Below are positions 25,048 through 33,802 of a DNA stretch of 63,842 bases, piece by piece (the first letter of the stretch is position 1; each line of letters begins with the position of its first letter). A model generated the notes under the pieces. It saw nothing but the letters and a program-made list of their open reading frames with translations. It searched no databases and was not told where the DNA came from. The DNA lies in assembly GCA_050184225.1 (NCBI GenBank), contig JBFXAN010000014.1, forward strand, positions 1 through 63,842. Reading direction: 5' to 3'. Position numbers and translations under genes: made by a program. The DNA comes from JBFXAN01 sp050184225. GTDB taxonomy: Bacteria > Chloroflexota > Dehalococcoidia > CAUJGQ01.

Positions 25048-25947
25048 TCACCCTGAGGATATTGTTTCCTCACCGACCGGCGGGTCGATAGTGAGGCCGG
25101 CTGCGCGCAGGGTGGTGATGATCCGATGACCGGTTTCGGGAACGGGGTCCATCTCGAAGGTCATGATTGCAAGGCCGTCCGCCAGTTTGCTCTGGCGCAG
25201 GGCGACGACGGTTTCTTCGAACGCCTGCCACGCGGCGGTCGTGCCACCCTGCTCGATCCGCCGGCACAGCGACGCGGGAAGGGCGATGCCGAGCCGCGTC
25301 TGGATAGCGCGAACCGCCTCAATCGAGAGGAGCGGCATCACCATCGGCACGATCCGCGTGTCGGGTGCGTGGTCGCGAAGCGTCTCAACGAAAGGGCGCA
25401 GGGTGTCGAGGTCGAAAGTCGGCTGTGTCTGCACGTAGCCGGCACCGGCGGCGAGCTTGGGGAGCAGATTACGAAGGACGGCCGCGCGGTCGGGGGCATA
25501 TTGGTTCAGTGTGACGCCGATCAGCGCGGCCGGCAGCCCGTCGCGTACCATCCCGGTCACCTCGCGGATCGGGGGTGTATCGCTGGTATCGGCGCCGGCG
25601 TGGTCGCCGCGGATGCAGAGCACCTGTGTGATGCCGCCGTCGCGGGCGCGGGCGAGATCGGCGGCGATCGCGGCGCGGGTGCGGCCGCGGTTCACCAGGT
25701 GCCAGACGGGGTTGAATCCCTCGCCACGAAGGTGCAGCGAAGCGTCGAGACTGGACTGTCGGCTGGGCCGCTGGATCATGTTGATCGTCGGCGTGCAGGG
25801 TCCGAGCAGTCCGGCGCGACGGAGTAGCACGGTGGGGAGCGGGCGCTGTGGTGGTGTGATCTCCAGGGTGACGGGGAAACAACGGGCGGTGAGTGCGGCG
25901 GCAAAGGTCATGGTGTCAGTGTGCGGGACCGAGCTGTCGAGGTCCAT
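25048..25947 (-). CDS. Methylenetetrahydrofolate reductase-family protein
   Basis: 299 aa. Seen: FPVTLEITPPQRPLPTVLLR, NMIQRPSRQSSLDASLHLRG, PVWHLVNRGRTRAAIAADLA and ITQVLCIRGDHAG, the barrel strands of the MTHFR fold with the conserved first-strand Glu (EITPP). The typical MetF motif HLTCxD is replaced by HLVNRGRTR, which is nearer to the divergent MTHFR-like group. Likely FAD-dependent and cytosolic; whether it makes 5-methyl-THF is open. ATG at 25947 lacks a clear ribosome site; ATG 25911 is an alternative. Confidence 0.78.
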   Translation of the reverse strand: MDLDSSVPHTDTMTFAAALTARCFPVTLEITPPQRPLPTVLLRRAGLLGPCTPTINMIQRPSRQSSLDASLHLRGEGFNPVWHLVNRGRTRAAIAADLARARDGGITQVLCIRGDHAGADTSDTPPIREVTGMVRDGLPAALIGVTLNQYAPDRAAVLRNLLPKLAAGAGYVQTQPTFDLDTLRPFVETLRDHAPDTRIVPMVMPLLSIEAVRAIQTRLGIALPASLCRRIEQGGTTAAWQAFEETVVALRQSKLADGLAIMTFEMDPVPETGHRIITTLRAAGLTIDPPVGEETISSG

Positions 25948-25972
25948 TCACTGCGGCGTATCCATCTGCATG

Positions 25973-26842
25973 CTACACGTCGCCAGATAGATGCTCTGTG
26001 GTTGTGGCCGCGAGTGGGCGTTTGGCGACGACGAAGATGCTGGCGTGGCGGGTGCGGGCGACTTCGCGGCCGTCGGCGCCGAAGATGATGCCGTCGGTTT
26101 CGCCGTAGTGGTTGCCGTTCTTCTCGTAGGCGTTGCTGAGGTGTCCGGCGACAGTGACGGGTTCGTCGATGTCGAGCAGATCGAGGAACTGGACGAAGCT
26201 GCGCGCGTGCAGCGAGGGACCAGGGTAGTCCCAGACGGCGTGTGTATACCAGGTCATGCGGCCGCAGATCGAGGCCGGGCTCTGCACCTCGCGGCCGTCG
26301 ACGATCAGCGGTCCGTGGCCGTGCGTGGTTGCCTCGTTGAACATGATCGCGAGGCGGTCGCGCGCCTGTGCCTGGAGCATGGGGAGGTCGGCGCCGACCG
26401 GCGCGGTTTCAAGGACGAGCATCGGCCGCGGGTCGGGCGGCGGCTCGACGGTGAGGCGCTTGGAACGGATGTGGCCGGCGACCCACGGTCCTTGCCCCAG
26501 GCCGACGGTTGCGGCGATGCGCGGCTTTCCTTCGGGACCGACAGCCTCGACCCGATACGTGTCACCGTCCGCGGGTGTGACGCTGATCGCGAGGTCTTCG
26601 CCGTGGTAGACGGGGCGGAGGACCTGGAGGTCGGCCCAGCCGGAACGCATCCAGCCGGTGCCGAGCACGTCGAGGATCAGCGGCGTTGCCCAGCCGAAGA
26701 CGGAACTGCCGTAGACGAGGCCGCCTTTGTAGCCCATCTCCACGGCAACCGCGTCGGTGTGGATGTTCTGCGGCTGGTCCTGCCGGTCCGTCCCTTCGAG
26801 ATATGCCGTGATCTGCCGCACAGCCGTCGCCGGTACCGTCAT
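25973..26842 (-). CDS. Hotdog-fold MaoC-like dehydratase/thioesterase-type protein
   Basis: 289 aa from ATG 26842; the longer frame upstream looks non-coding. Seen: NIHTDAVAVEMGYKGGLVYG, WADLQVLRPVYHGEDLAISV and, in the second half, NEATTHGHGPLIVDGREVQS and YTHAVWDYPGPSLHARSFVQ. Two hotdog units appear to be fused. The first contains the GYKGGLVYGSSVFG helix seen in (R)-hydratases. Substrate is presumably an acyl-CoA. Ends 25 nt before the MTHFR-like gene on the same strand, so the two may be co-transcribed. Confidence 0.7.
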   Translation of the reverse strand: MTVPATAVRQITAYLEGTDRQDQPQNIHTDAVAVEMGYKGGLVYGSSVFGWATPLILDVLGTGWMRSGWADLQVLRPVYHGEDLAISVTPADGDTYRVEAVGPEGKPRIAATVGLGQGPWVAGHIRSKRLTVEPPPDPRPMLVLETAPVGADLPMLQAQARDRLAIMFNEATTHGHGPLIVDGREVQSPASICGRMTWYTHAVWDYPGPSLHARSFVQFLDLLDIDEPVTVAGHLSNAYEKNGNHYGETDGIIFGADGREVARTRHASIFVVAKRPLAATTTEHLSGDV

Positions 26843-27026
26843 ATCGACCTCGCGGATTCGCGTGCCGCGCGACACGAGCGCGGCGTTCGCGGGAGTAGCT
26901 TCGATATCGTACCTGCTCGTGGCCTGAAGCCATACGTATCGAGCACGTCGTCGCGAAGGCATATTGACGAACTGCCCGACGTTCCGAGAGAAGCCGTGGT
27001 GCCTTTGTGCCTTGGCGCTTCGTCGC

Positions 27027-29582
27027 TTACGTCGTGTCTTTGCGGCGTTGCAACAGCACGAGCAGGGCGAAGAGGACGGCCATGATCGTCAGGAGGGCGG
27101 CCCAGCTTCGGTAGACGCTCTGGCCGAAGACATCGCGGAAGCGCTCGTCCACCTGGTTCACCAGCACCTGGCGCTCGGCATCGCTGTCGAGCCGTTCGAT
27201 ACCGGGCAGGTTGCAGTCCTGCAGGCTCGTACCATCGCAGTCGCCGGTCTTCACCTCGACGGCCGCGACCTGCGCCTCGAAGACCCACTTGCTGCTCGTC
27301 ACCGAGCCGAGCACCTGCCCCGCCGCCCCCAGGTTGCGCAATGGCAGGATGCCGCCGGAGAAGACGATCTGTACGACGACGACGAGCACGACGAGCATCA
27401 TCACCTGCTCCTCGCGGCGGGCCAGGGCCGAGATTAGCAGCCCCACCATCGCCCCGGACATCGTCGCCAGCGCGAGCGTCACATACAGCTTGCCGATGCC
27501 GGCCGCACCGACGGCGGAGAGGTCCACCGCCAGCACCTTGAAGGCGAGCAGCACGGCGGCGCTGTACAGCGAGAAGAGCGTCGTCACCCAGATCTTCGAG
27601 AGGAGATACGGCGCGATCTTCAATGCCACCATGCGCTCGCGCCGGTAGATCGCCGACTCCTTCACGATCTCCCGCGCCGAGCCGAGGCCGCCGACGAGGA
27701 AGGGCATGATCGTCGAGAGGAAGAGCATCGTCATCGACCGGTCGGCGGTGCCGGTGGTTGGGTCGAGAATGTCGCGCGGCCAGGCGAGCAGGTCGATCGC
27801 GCCGAGCAGGATCGGCACGAGGAAGAGCAGCAGCAACCCCATCCGGTCGCGCCGGATGATGTCCAGGTAGCGCGTCGAGAGTACGCGCATCTGCCGCGGT
27901 GACGACACTCGTGCCGCGCGGGCGGTGCCACCCGCCGGCGGCGGCACATCTCCGGTAGCAGCCGGCGGCGGTCGTGATCCCGCCGCCGGCGCCTCGAACG
28001 CCGGACCGTATCGCTCCTCCAGCCGGCCGGCGACGTAGGTCTGATACTGTGGCGACGCGCGGTAGCGTTCCGCCCATTCGGCGGGCGCCGCGTCGCCCTC
28101 AAGCGTCTCGTAGATCGCGTCGAAGTCCTCGACTCCGAAGTAGCGCAGCGCCTCATCGGGCGGCCCGTACCAGGCGAGGTGTCCGCCCCTGGCGAGGAAG
28201 ATCACCTGATCGCAGAGCGCCACATTCTTGGTCGCGTGGGTGACGAGCAATACCGTGTGCCCCTCGTCGGCGAGGCCACGCAGCAGGCGCATCATCTGCA
28301 ACTCGGTGCCGGGGTCGAGACCGGAGGTCGCCTCGTCGAGGAAGAACAGCCCCGGCTTCGTCAGCAACTCGACGCCGATCGAGACGCGTTTGCGCTGGCC
28401 ACCGCTCAAATTGCGTACCGGCACATCGCGCCGCTCGGTCAGGCCGAGCGTTTCCATCACCTCCTCCACCCGCTGCCGCCGCTCCGCCGCCGTTGTATCG
28501 GCGGGCAGGCGCAACTGGGCGGCGTAATCGAGCGCGCGTCCGACCGTCAGTTCGGTGTGGATGATGTCGTCCTGCGGCACGTAGCCGAGGTTGGTGCGAT
28601 AGGCGTCGAAGTCGCGATAGAGGTCGCCGCCGTTGACAAGCACCGCCCCCCGTCGGGCGGGACGGTAGCCGTTGAGCGCACCGAGCAGCGTGGACTTGCC
28701 CGCGCCGCTGACGCCGACCACGGCGACGAACTCTCGGGGATGGATCGATAGAGAGATGTCCTGCAGCAGGTTGACGCCCTTGCCCACCGGCTGGTTGAGA
28801 TGCAGTGCATCGAGCCGGAGGTCGCGCGACTCGTCGCGTTGCTCCAGCACATCGTCGGCCAGCACCAGCCTGGTGGTGCCGATCTGGACCGAGTCACCGG
28901 CGCGCAGGTAGATCATGTGACCCGGTTGGACGCGCTCGCCGTTGACGAAGGTGCCGTTGGAGGAGTCGAGATCTTCGAGGACGGTGCTGTCGTTGTGCCG
29001 GCTGATGCGGGCGTGGAAGCGGGAGACGGCCGGGTGATCGAGCACGAGGTCGTTTGCCGGCAGCCGTCCGATCAGCAGCCGCTCGCGTCCGCGCAGGTCG
29101 AGGTGCTTCGCCGGCGGTTGGGCATCTCCCGGATCAGCGGCATCCGCGGGCAGGGCCACAGTCGGCAGGGCCGAGGGTGGCCGCCGCACGGCTGCCGGCC
29201 GGGTGACCGACGCCGCCGCACCGACCCCCGTGTCGGGTGCAGCTGTACCGCTGGATGTCGCGATCAGACGCGGGCCGGCTGGTGTGGAGCGAAACCGGAA
29301 CGTCGCCGAGCCGATCGCGATGCGGTCGCCGTCGGTCAGCGATGTGGGCATCTGTGGCCGCAGTGACCGCTCGTTCAGCCGTGTGCCGTTGCCGCTGCCG
29401 AGGTCGACGATCTGATAGCCGCCCTCCGCCGGTTCGATCCGGGCGTGGTAGCGTGACGCCTCAGGGTCGCCGAGCACGAGGCTGTTGTCGGGCGCGCGGC
29501 CGACCGTGATCGTGCCGTCGGTCTGGACCGGCGCGCGCGACTCACCGTCTTGGCGCAAGAGCAGCGTCCGGTGCTCGTTCAT
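27027..29582 (-). CDS. FHA-FHA-ABC half-transporter with ABC-2 membrane domain (Rv1747-like)
   Basis: 851 aa from ATG 29582 (GAGGG upstream). Order: FHA1 about 5-95 (ITVGRAPDNSLVLGD, ASRYHARIE, LGSGNGTRLN), FHA2 about 160-240 (LIGRLPANDLVLDHPAVSRF, LDSSNGTFVNGERV), ABC ATPase about 270-480 (Walker A VGVSGAGKST, signature NLSGGQRKR, Walker B LFFLDEATSGLD), then an ABC-2-type membrane domain with six helices. FHA domains read phosphothreonine, so a Ser/Thr kinase probably controls export. No kinase gene is nearby. A loop between TM5 and TM6 carries two Cys (GDCDGTSLQDCNLPG). Confidence 0.92.
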   Translation of the reverse strand: MNEHRTLLLRQDGESRAPVQTDGTITVGRAPDNSLVLGDPEASRYHARIEPAEGGYQIVDLGSGNGTRLNERSLRPQMPTSLTDGDRIAIGSATFRFRSTPAGPRLIATSSGTAAPDTGVGAAASVTRPAAVRRPPSALPTVALPADAADPGDAQPPAKHLDLRGRERLLIGRLPANDLVLDHPAVSRFHARISRHNDSTVLEDLDSSNGTFVNGERVQPGHMIYLRAGDSVQIGTTRLVLADDVLEQRDESRDLRLDALHLNQPVGKGVNLLQDISLSIHPREFVAVVGVSGAGKSTLLGALNGYRPARRGAVLVNGGDLYRDFDAYRTNLGYVPQDDIIHTELTVGRALDYAAQLRLPADTTAAERRQRVEEVMETLGLTERRDVPVRNLSGGQRKRVSIGVELLTKPGLFFLDEATSGLDPGTELQMMRLLRGLADEGHTVLLVTHATKNVALCDQVIFLARGGHLAWYGPPDEALRYFGVEDFDAIYETLEGDAAPAEWAERYRASPQYQTYVAGRLEERYGPAFEAPAAGSRPPPAATGDVPPPAGGTARAARVSSPRQMRVLSTRYLDIIRRDRMGLLLLFLVPILLGAIDLLAWPRDILDPTTGTADRSMTMLFLSTIMPFLVGGLGSAREIVKESAIYRRERMVALKIAPYLLSKIWVTTLFSLYSAAVLLAFKVLAVDLSAVGAAGIGKLYVTLALATMSGAMVGLLISALARREEQVMMLVVLVVVVQIVFSGGILPLRNLGAAGQVLGSVTSSKWVFEAQVAAVEVKTGDCDGTSLQDCNLPGIERLDSDAERQVLVNQVDERFRDVFGQSVYRSWAALLTIMAVLFALLVLLQRRKDTT

Positions 29583-29912
29583 CAGCGGCGTCCCTCGAAG
29601 CGGTTCCTCAGGGCCGGGAGGCGGCAACCGCCTCAACCCTCCCTCCTATGGTGCGGGCCGCGGCACCCAAATCCCGAGGTACCGGAGGTCCGACCTCTGC
29701 CCGACGGAAGTCCGTGTCGGTCTGCTGACCAGGGTGGTACGCCGGTTGGGAAGGGTTTGCAGACGCCGCGATCATGTCCGGAACGTCCGAACCGAACCCC
29801 CTCACCATCAAGGCACGAAGACACCAAAGGCCAGGCGGCGATCTGGCGCCTTGGTGCCGGACCCTGCTCCCAGCGCTGGGAGCAGGGTCCGGCCGCCGAC
29901 GTGGGGCGTGGA
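29583..29912. other. Gene-free interval with repeat fragments
   Basis: 330 bp between two minus-strand genes. Contains a degenerate CACCAAG-type arm (about 29808-29860, ACACCAAAGGCCAG pairing with CTGGCGCCTTGGT) next to the perfect 38-bp palindrome at 29856-29893. No convincing ORF or RNA gene. Confidence 0.6.
29856..29893. repeat. Perfect 38-bp palindrome, terminator candidate
   Basis: Two 19-bp arms meeting at AGC/GCT with no spacer; the arm reads GCCGGACCCTGCTCCCAGC. It lies 20 bp beyond the stop of the 29913 membrane-protein gene, as expected for a terminator, but lacks a T-run. Confidence 0.8.
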
Positions 29913-30293
29913 TCAGCGGGTGGCGGGAGCCGGCGACTCGGCCCGCAGCGACGGCGCCGAATGTGGCGGCTGTGCCTGTTCGTGTTGCTGCTGGCCGCGT
30001 AGCGCGTGGATCGCGATCGAGGATTCGAGCGCCTCCTCGCCACCGATCGCCAGCGAAAGGGCGAGCAGCCAGGGCATCTGCCAGAGCCAGGCGGCGCCGA
30101 TACCGGCGACCGCGAGGCCGATCAGCGTCAGGCGAAAGCCGCGCATCCAGCCGAGCGGCTGCATCGACGCGTGGGGGCGGGGGAAGGCAAGATAGCAGCG
30201 CCGCACACCCCGTGCCGCCAGGAACAGACCGAGCGCGATCAGCGTCGATGCGCCCGCGACATGCCAGGGCAGTAACACGAAATCAGCGATCAT
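29913..30293 (-). CDS. Small membrane protein, divergent from TetR
   Basis: 126 aa. Three hydrophobic helices (FVLLPWHVAGASTLIALGLF, LTLIGLAVAGIGAAWLWQMP and WLLALSLAIGGEEALESSIA) and a Gln/His/Pro-rich tail. No family recognised. It starts 71 bp from the TetR gene on the other strand, and the near-perfect operator at 30350-30370 lies between them, so it is the most likely target of that regulator. By analogy it could be a small drug or lipid transporter subunit, but nothing in the sequence proves this. Confidence 0.6.
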   Translation of the reverse strand: MIADFVLLPWHVAGASTLIALGLFLAARGVRRCYLAFPRPHASMQPLGWMRGFRLTLIGLAVAGIGAAWLWQMPWLLALSLAIGGEEALESSIAIHALRGQQQHEQAQPPHSAPSLRAESPAPATR

Positions 30294-30349
30294 TTATGCA
30301 CCTCCACGGGAGAATCTCCGTGTGCTACGATGCATCCAGCAACTGAAGG

Positions 30350-30370
30350 ATACAAACAGTCTGTATGTAT
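30350..30370. promoter_or_regulatory. TetR operator, 21-bp dyad overlapping the regulator's start codon
   Basis: Centred on T30360 with ten-base arms that match at nine positions (ATACAAACAG / CTGTATGTAT). The regulator's ATG is at 30365, inside the dyad. Binding would block both transcription and access to the divergent promoter, so autoregulation together with control of the 29913 gene is expected. Confidence 0.7.
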
Positions 30371-30964
30371 GTCAAGGGACGCAAGGCCGAGCAATACGAG
30401 CAGACCCGGCGGCAGCTGCTCGATATCGCCCGCCGGCTGTTTGCCGAACACGGTTTCGCCGGGACCGGTACGGAGGAGGTGGTGCGGCAGGCGGGCGTGA
30501 CCCGCGGCGCGCTGTACTACCACTTCCGCGACAAGCGGGCGCTTTTTCAGGCCGTCGTCGAGGATCTCCAGCAGCAGATCCTCAATCGGGTACAGCAAGC
30601 GGCGGCCACCGTTGCCGATCCCTGGGAGGGGCTGTGCGTCGGGCTGCATGCCTTTCTCGATGCCTGCCTGGAGCCGGCGGTGCAACGGATCGTGCTGACC
30701 GACGCGCCCTCCGTGCTCGGCCGGGCGACATGGCGCGAGATCGACGCCCGCTATGGCTTCGGGCTGCTACGCGCCGTCTTGCAGGGGTTGATCGAGGCGG
30801 GACGCTTGGCACCGCAGCCGGTCGAGCCGCTCGCCCACATGCTCCTCGGCGCGCTCAGTGAGGCAGGCCTGGTGATCGCCGAATCGGAGGACATGGAGAC
30901 CACCCGCCGGGAGGTCGGCGACTCGCTTGACCGGCTGCTGCGGGGCCTTCGTTCAAGTGCGTAG
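30365..30964 (+). CDS. TetR-family transcriptional regulator
   Basis: 199 aa. HTH residues about 12-58: QTRRQLLDIARRLFAEHGFA, TGTEEVVRQAGVTRGALYYH, FRDKRALFQAVVEDLQQQIL. The C-terminal ligand domain has AVQRIVLTDAPSVLGRATWR and LRAVLQGLIEAGRLAPQPVE, typical of the TetR_C group that regulates small-molecule resistance. The ATG lies in its own operator and lacks a ribosome site, so the mRNA may be leaderless. Ligand unknown. Confidence 0.93.
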   Translation: MYVKGRKAEQYEQTRRQLLDIARRLFAEHGFAGTGTEEVVRQAGVTRGALYYHFRDKRALFQAVVEDLQQQILNRVQQAAATVADPWEGLCVGLHAFLDACLEPAVQRIVLTDAPSVLGRATWREIDARYGFGLLRAVLQGLIEAGRLAPQPVEPLAHMLLGALSEAGLVIAESEDMETTRREVGDSLDRLLRGLRSSA

Positions 30965-30997
30965 CAGTCCAAGCCGCACCTTGGATGAGCGGTCGCG

Positions 30998-31567
30998 TCA
31001 CGCTGGTGGTTCGAGGAGCGTGACCAGTGCGGGCATTGTGCGCGTGTCGCTCGCCAGATCCTCCCGCGACACGCTGAGCCATCGCCACCCGGCGAAGATC
31101 GTGCGCAGGAGATCTTCGGCGATGTCGTTCCGCACGCCCGCCGTGTACAGACAACTCCGCAGGAAGAGCCGCCCACCCGCACGCAATACGCGCGCCGCCT
31201 CGGCTGCGTAGGCAGGCCGGTCGGACGCCGGCAGATAGTGGAAGCAGCCGCGGTCGAGGAGGAGGCTGAATATGCCGTTTGCAAAAGGCAGGTGCAGCGC
31301 ATCGGCCTGGACGAAGCGAACTTCTCGGTGTGGGGCCGTCGCGCGACGCAGAGCGACCGGCGAGAGATCGACGCCGAACGCGGTGAAGCCTTGCGCCGCG
31401 AGGTAGGACAGGTCGGACCCCAGTCCGCAGCCCACATCGAGCGCCCGCCCCGCACGCCCAAGCCACCCCGCGGCCAAGGCATGAATCAGTTCGGGCGATG
31501 GTCCTGAGAGATGCCACCACCGATAGACATCGCTCGCGTAGGCGTCCACCTCGAAAGGCTCCGTCAT
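30998..31567 (-). CDS. Class I SAM-dependent methyltransferase
   Basis: 189 aa from ATG 31567 (the ATG six codons upstream is less likely). Motif I RALDVGCGLGSDLSYLAAQG, motif II FGVDLSPVALRRA, then VQADALHLPFANGIFSLLLD and AARVLRAGGRLFLRSCLYTA. Resembles small thiopurine/tellurite-type methyltransferases in layout, from memory. Starts 24 nt after the nucleotidyltransferase-like gene on the same strand, so the two form an operon. Confidence 0.85.
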   Translation of the reverse strand: MTEPFEVDAYASDVYRWWHLSGPSPELIHALAAGWLGRAGRALDVGCGLGSDLSYLAAQGFTAFGVDLSPVALRRATAPHREVRFVQADALHLPFANGIFSLLLDRGCFHYLPASDRPAYAAEAARVLRAGGRLFLRSCLYTAGVRNDIAEDLLRTIFAGWRWLSVSREDLASDTRTMPALVTLLEPPA

Positions 31568-31591
31568 GCCCAATCTCACATGCAATGCGGC

Positions 31592-32665
31592 TCATGCCGC
31601 GGCATCAGTTTGGCGCGGGACGATAGTGTCGGCCAGCGCGAGGATTGACTCTGAGATCTGCCGCACCTGGTCGATACGGGCCGTCCGCTCTGTTTCAGTG
31701 CCGAGGCCGAGGTCGGCGAGGAACCCGGCGTGGCGCGCCGAGAATGCCGCCCGCTCTGCGTCTGGACCGTCGGCGCGGATGATGTCGGTTGAAGCATGGT
31801 AGAAGGGCGTCAGCCAGTGCAGCGCCTCACGGTCGTGGCCCTCGGCGATGAGACTCCGGCAGGACTCGACGAAGTACGGCCGCAGATGGGGATGGAGTTT
31901 GTGCTGGAAGGGATGGGGTGAGCGCCGCACGGTCACGGCCAGATCGAACGCCTCCGCGCCTTCCTGCAGGCGCTGTGCCACATTGTCCGGCGTGGCGCCG
32001 TGCAGGCCGTGCGCGGCGGTATACGCTTCGTAGAGATCCGGCCGTCCATGCTCCGCGAGGATCGAGCGCACGGCCAGGATCGCGCGGCTGCCGGTCGTCG
32101 GCGGCCGCAGCGTCGCCACGCAGAGCGCCGCCGCGACGAAGGTGGAAGTGTAGCCGAGGACCAGTGCTTCACCGGACGCGCCCGCCATCGCCCGCGCCAT
32201 CGGCAGCATGCCGAGCGCGCCCGCCAGCCCGGCCCGCTCGTGCGCGAGGCGTCGGGCGGTCCAGTGCGGGTGGGCGAACGCACGTCGTACCGGTTCGCGC
32301 AGGCCGCGGAGCAGGCCGCTCGGGTCGTAGACGGTACTGTCGACGGTGAGGTGATGCGCGATCTCGGGGTTGGCGAGCACGGCCTCCGCCGATCGGTATT
32401 CCTCGACCGACTTGAGGCCGGCCTCGATCAGCAGTCCGTCGTGGGCGACCTCGATCATCGTCGGGAACGGCCCGGTTGGGATGAGCAGCGGGCTGTCGGG
32501 GTCGAAGATCAGATGGAGGTCGACATCCTTGTGGGATGGGAAGTGAGCGTCGTCGGGCATCGTCGTGATGCTGCCGACCAGATGCGCGGCGCGGAGGCCG
32601 GGCCACTGGTCGAGGTTGGCCGCCACCCATTCGCGTGCCGTCTGCTTCGCTTGTCGTGTGTTCAT
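31592..32665 (-). CDS. Nucleotidyltransferase-like protein (aminoglycoside-adenylyltransferase fold?)
   Basis: 357 aa. Near the N-terminus LRAAHLVGSITTM is followed by SHKDVDLHLIF, the GS...DxD pattern of Pol-beta-type nucleotidyltransferases. The rest is helical, with RLAHERAGLAGALGMLPMAR and FQHKLHPHLRPYFVESCRSL, like the C-terminal domain of streptomycin-type adenylyltransferases. Substrate unknown; a small amine or tRNA-like acceptor are options. Co-transcribed with the methyltransferase downstream. Confidence 0.65.
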   Translation of the reverse strand: MNTRQAKQTAREWVAANLDQWPGLRAAHLVGSITTMPDDAHFPSHKDVDLHLIFDPDSPLLIPTGPFPTMIEVAHDGLLIEAGLKSVEEYRSAEAVLANPEIAHHLTVDSTVYDPSGLLRGLREPVRRAFAHPHWTARRLAHERAGLAGALGMLPMARAMAGASGEALVLGYTSTFVAAALCVATLRPPTTGSRAILAVRSILAEHGRPDLYEAYTAAHGLHGATPDNVAQRLQEGAEAFDLAVTVRRSPHPFQHKLHPHLRPYFVESCRSLIAEGHDREALHWLTPFYHASTDIIRADGPDAERAAFSARHAGFLADLGLGTETERTARIDQVRQISESILALADTIVPRQTDAAA

Positions 32666-32927
32666 CTTTCCCCTCCGCGGTAGCCCTAGTGATCGCCGAT
32701 GGACCGCTCATTCAGTGATAGCGGCCCGCCGGTCCGGCGGCATCGTCCGGCAGACCCGTCCGTGGTGAACGATGGCCGGGTCTGCTGGACTAACGATGGG
32801 GGGAAGGCGCATCCCCCTGGCACATCACCCTCAGATAGCCGGGAGCGGGGAACCTCGTGCGCGTGAGGTCCGTACCGCTCCTTGTACGCTGGCAGTAGCA
32901 AGCGAGGTGGTGTCGGGGAGGCAACAC

Positions 32928-33725
32928 ATGACTGATCGAGGCGCTGAGCGTGGAATGGTGGCACTGGTGACCGGCGTCGCATCGGGCATCGGTCTGGCGA
33001 CTGCGACGCGGCTGGCGGCTGATGGTGTCGCTGGGCTTGTGCTGGTCGATCGAGACGCGGATCGGCTTACCACCGTCTCCGAGACGTTCGACACCGAACG
33101 CCTCCGCGTGCTGACCCGTGCGCATGATGTCGCCGATCCGGACGCGTGGGCGGAGACGGAGACGATCACACGGGCGACCTTCGGGCGGCTCGACTGGGCC
33201 ATCGCCAACGCCGGGGTCGCGGACGGCGGGCCGCTGACCGAGATGCGCTTCGAAGCGTGGCGGCGGGTACTCGCAGCGAACCTCGACGGCGTCTTCCTGA
33301 CGCTGCAGGCCGGCATGCGGCTGATCCGGGAGGGCAGACGCGGGGGCGCGATCGTCGTCGTCGCGTCGGCGGCGGCGGTAAAGGCAGAGGAAGGCACCGG
33401 CGCCTACGCGGCGTCAAAGGCCGGCGCGGCACAGTTGATGCGCGTCGCCGCGAAGGAGGGTGCGTCCGACAAGATCCGAGTGAACGCGGTGCTGCCGGGT
33501 GGCGTCGTCACGCCGATCTGGCGCGATGTCCCCTTCTTCACCGACCTCGTGCAGCAGACCGGTAGCGAGGAGGCCGCCTTCGCCGCGATGGCAGCGATGG
33601 CGACGCCGTTGGGACGGTATGCCACCGCCGAGGAAGTAGCCGGCCTGATCGCGTTCCTGCTGTCCGATGCAGCAGCGACCGTCACCGGCGCGAGTCTGGT
33701 CTGCGACGGCGGCTACTCGACATAG
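32928..33725 (+). CDS. Short-chain dehydrogenase/reductase
   Basis: 265 aa from ATG 32928 after GGGGAGG. Rossmann cofactor motif LVTGVASGIGLATATRLAAD, acidic LVDRDADRL after strand 2 (NAD preference), ANAGVADGG, catalytic Ser in VVVASAAAVKAEEGTG, and YAASKAGAAQ with Tyr and Lys of the triad. C-terminus ITGAS-like VTGASLVCDGGYST, typical of classical SDRs. Substrate unknown. Convergent with the XRE regulator across a palindrome. Confidence 0.92.
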   Translation: MTDRGAERGMVALVTGVASGIGLATATRLAADGVAGLVLVDRDADRLTTVSETFDTERLRVLTRAHDVADPDAWAETETITRATFGRLDWAIANAGVADGGPLTEMRFEAWRRVLAANLDGVFLTLQAGMRLIREGRRGGAIVVVASAAAVKAEEGTGAYAASKAGAAQLMRVAAKEGASDKIRVNAVLPGGVVTPIWRDVPFFTDLVQQTGSEEAAFAAMAAMATPLGRYATAEEVAGLIAFLLSDAAATVTGASLVCDGGYST

Positions 33726-33733
33726 CGGGATCG

Positions 33734-33802
33734 GCGCACCACCACAACACACAGGCACCAGGGTTACTTTAGCTTTGATGCCTGTGTGTTGTGGTGGTGC
33801 GC
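33734..33802. repeat. CACCACCACAACACAC palindrome between convergent genes
   Basis: Perfect 24-bp arms (33734-33757 and 33779-33802) around a 21-nt loop. The arm begins GCGCACCACCACAACACACA, of the same style as the CACCAAG palindrome but different in sequence. Its last base is the first base of the XRE gene's TAG complement. Confidence 0.88.
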
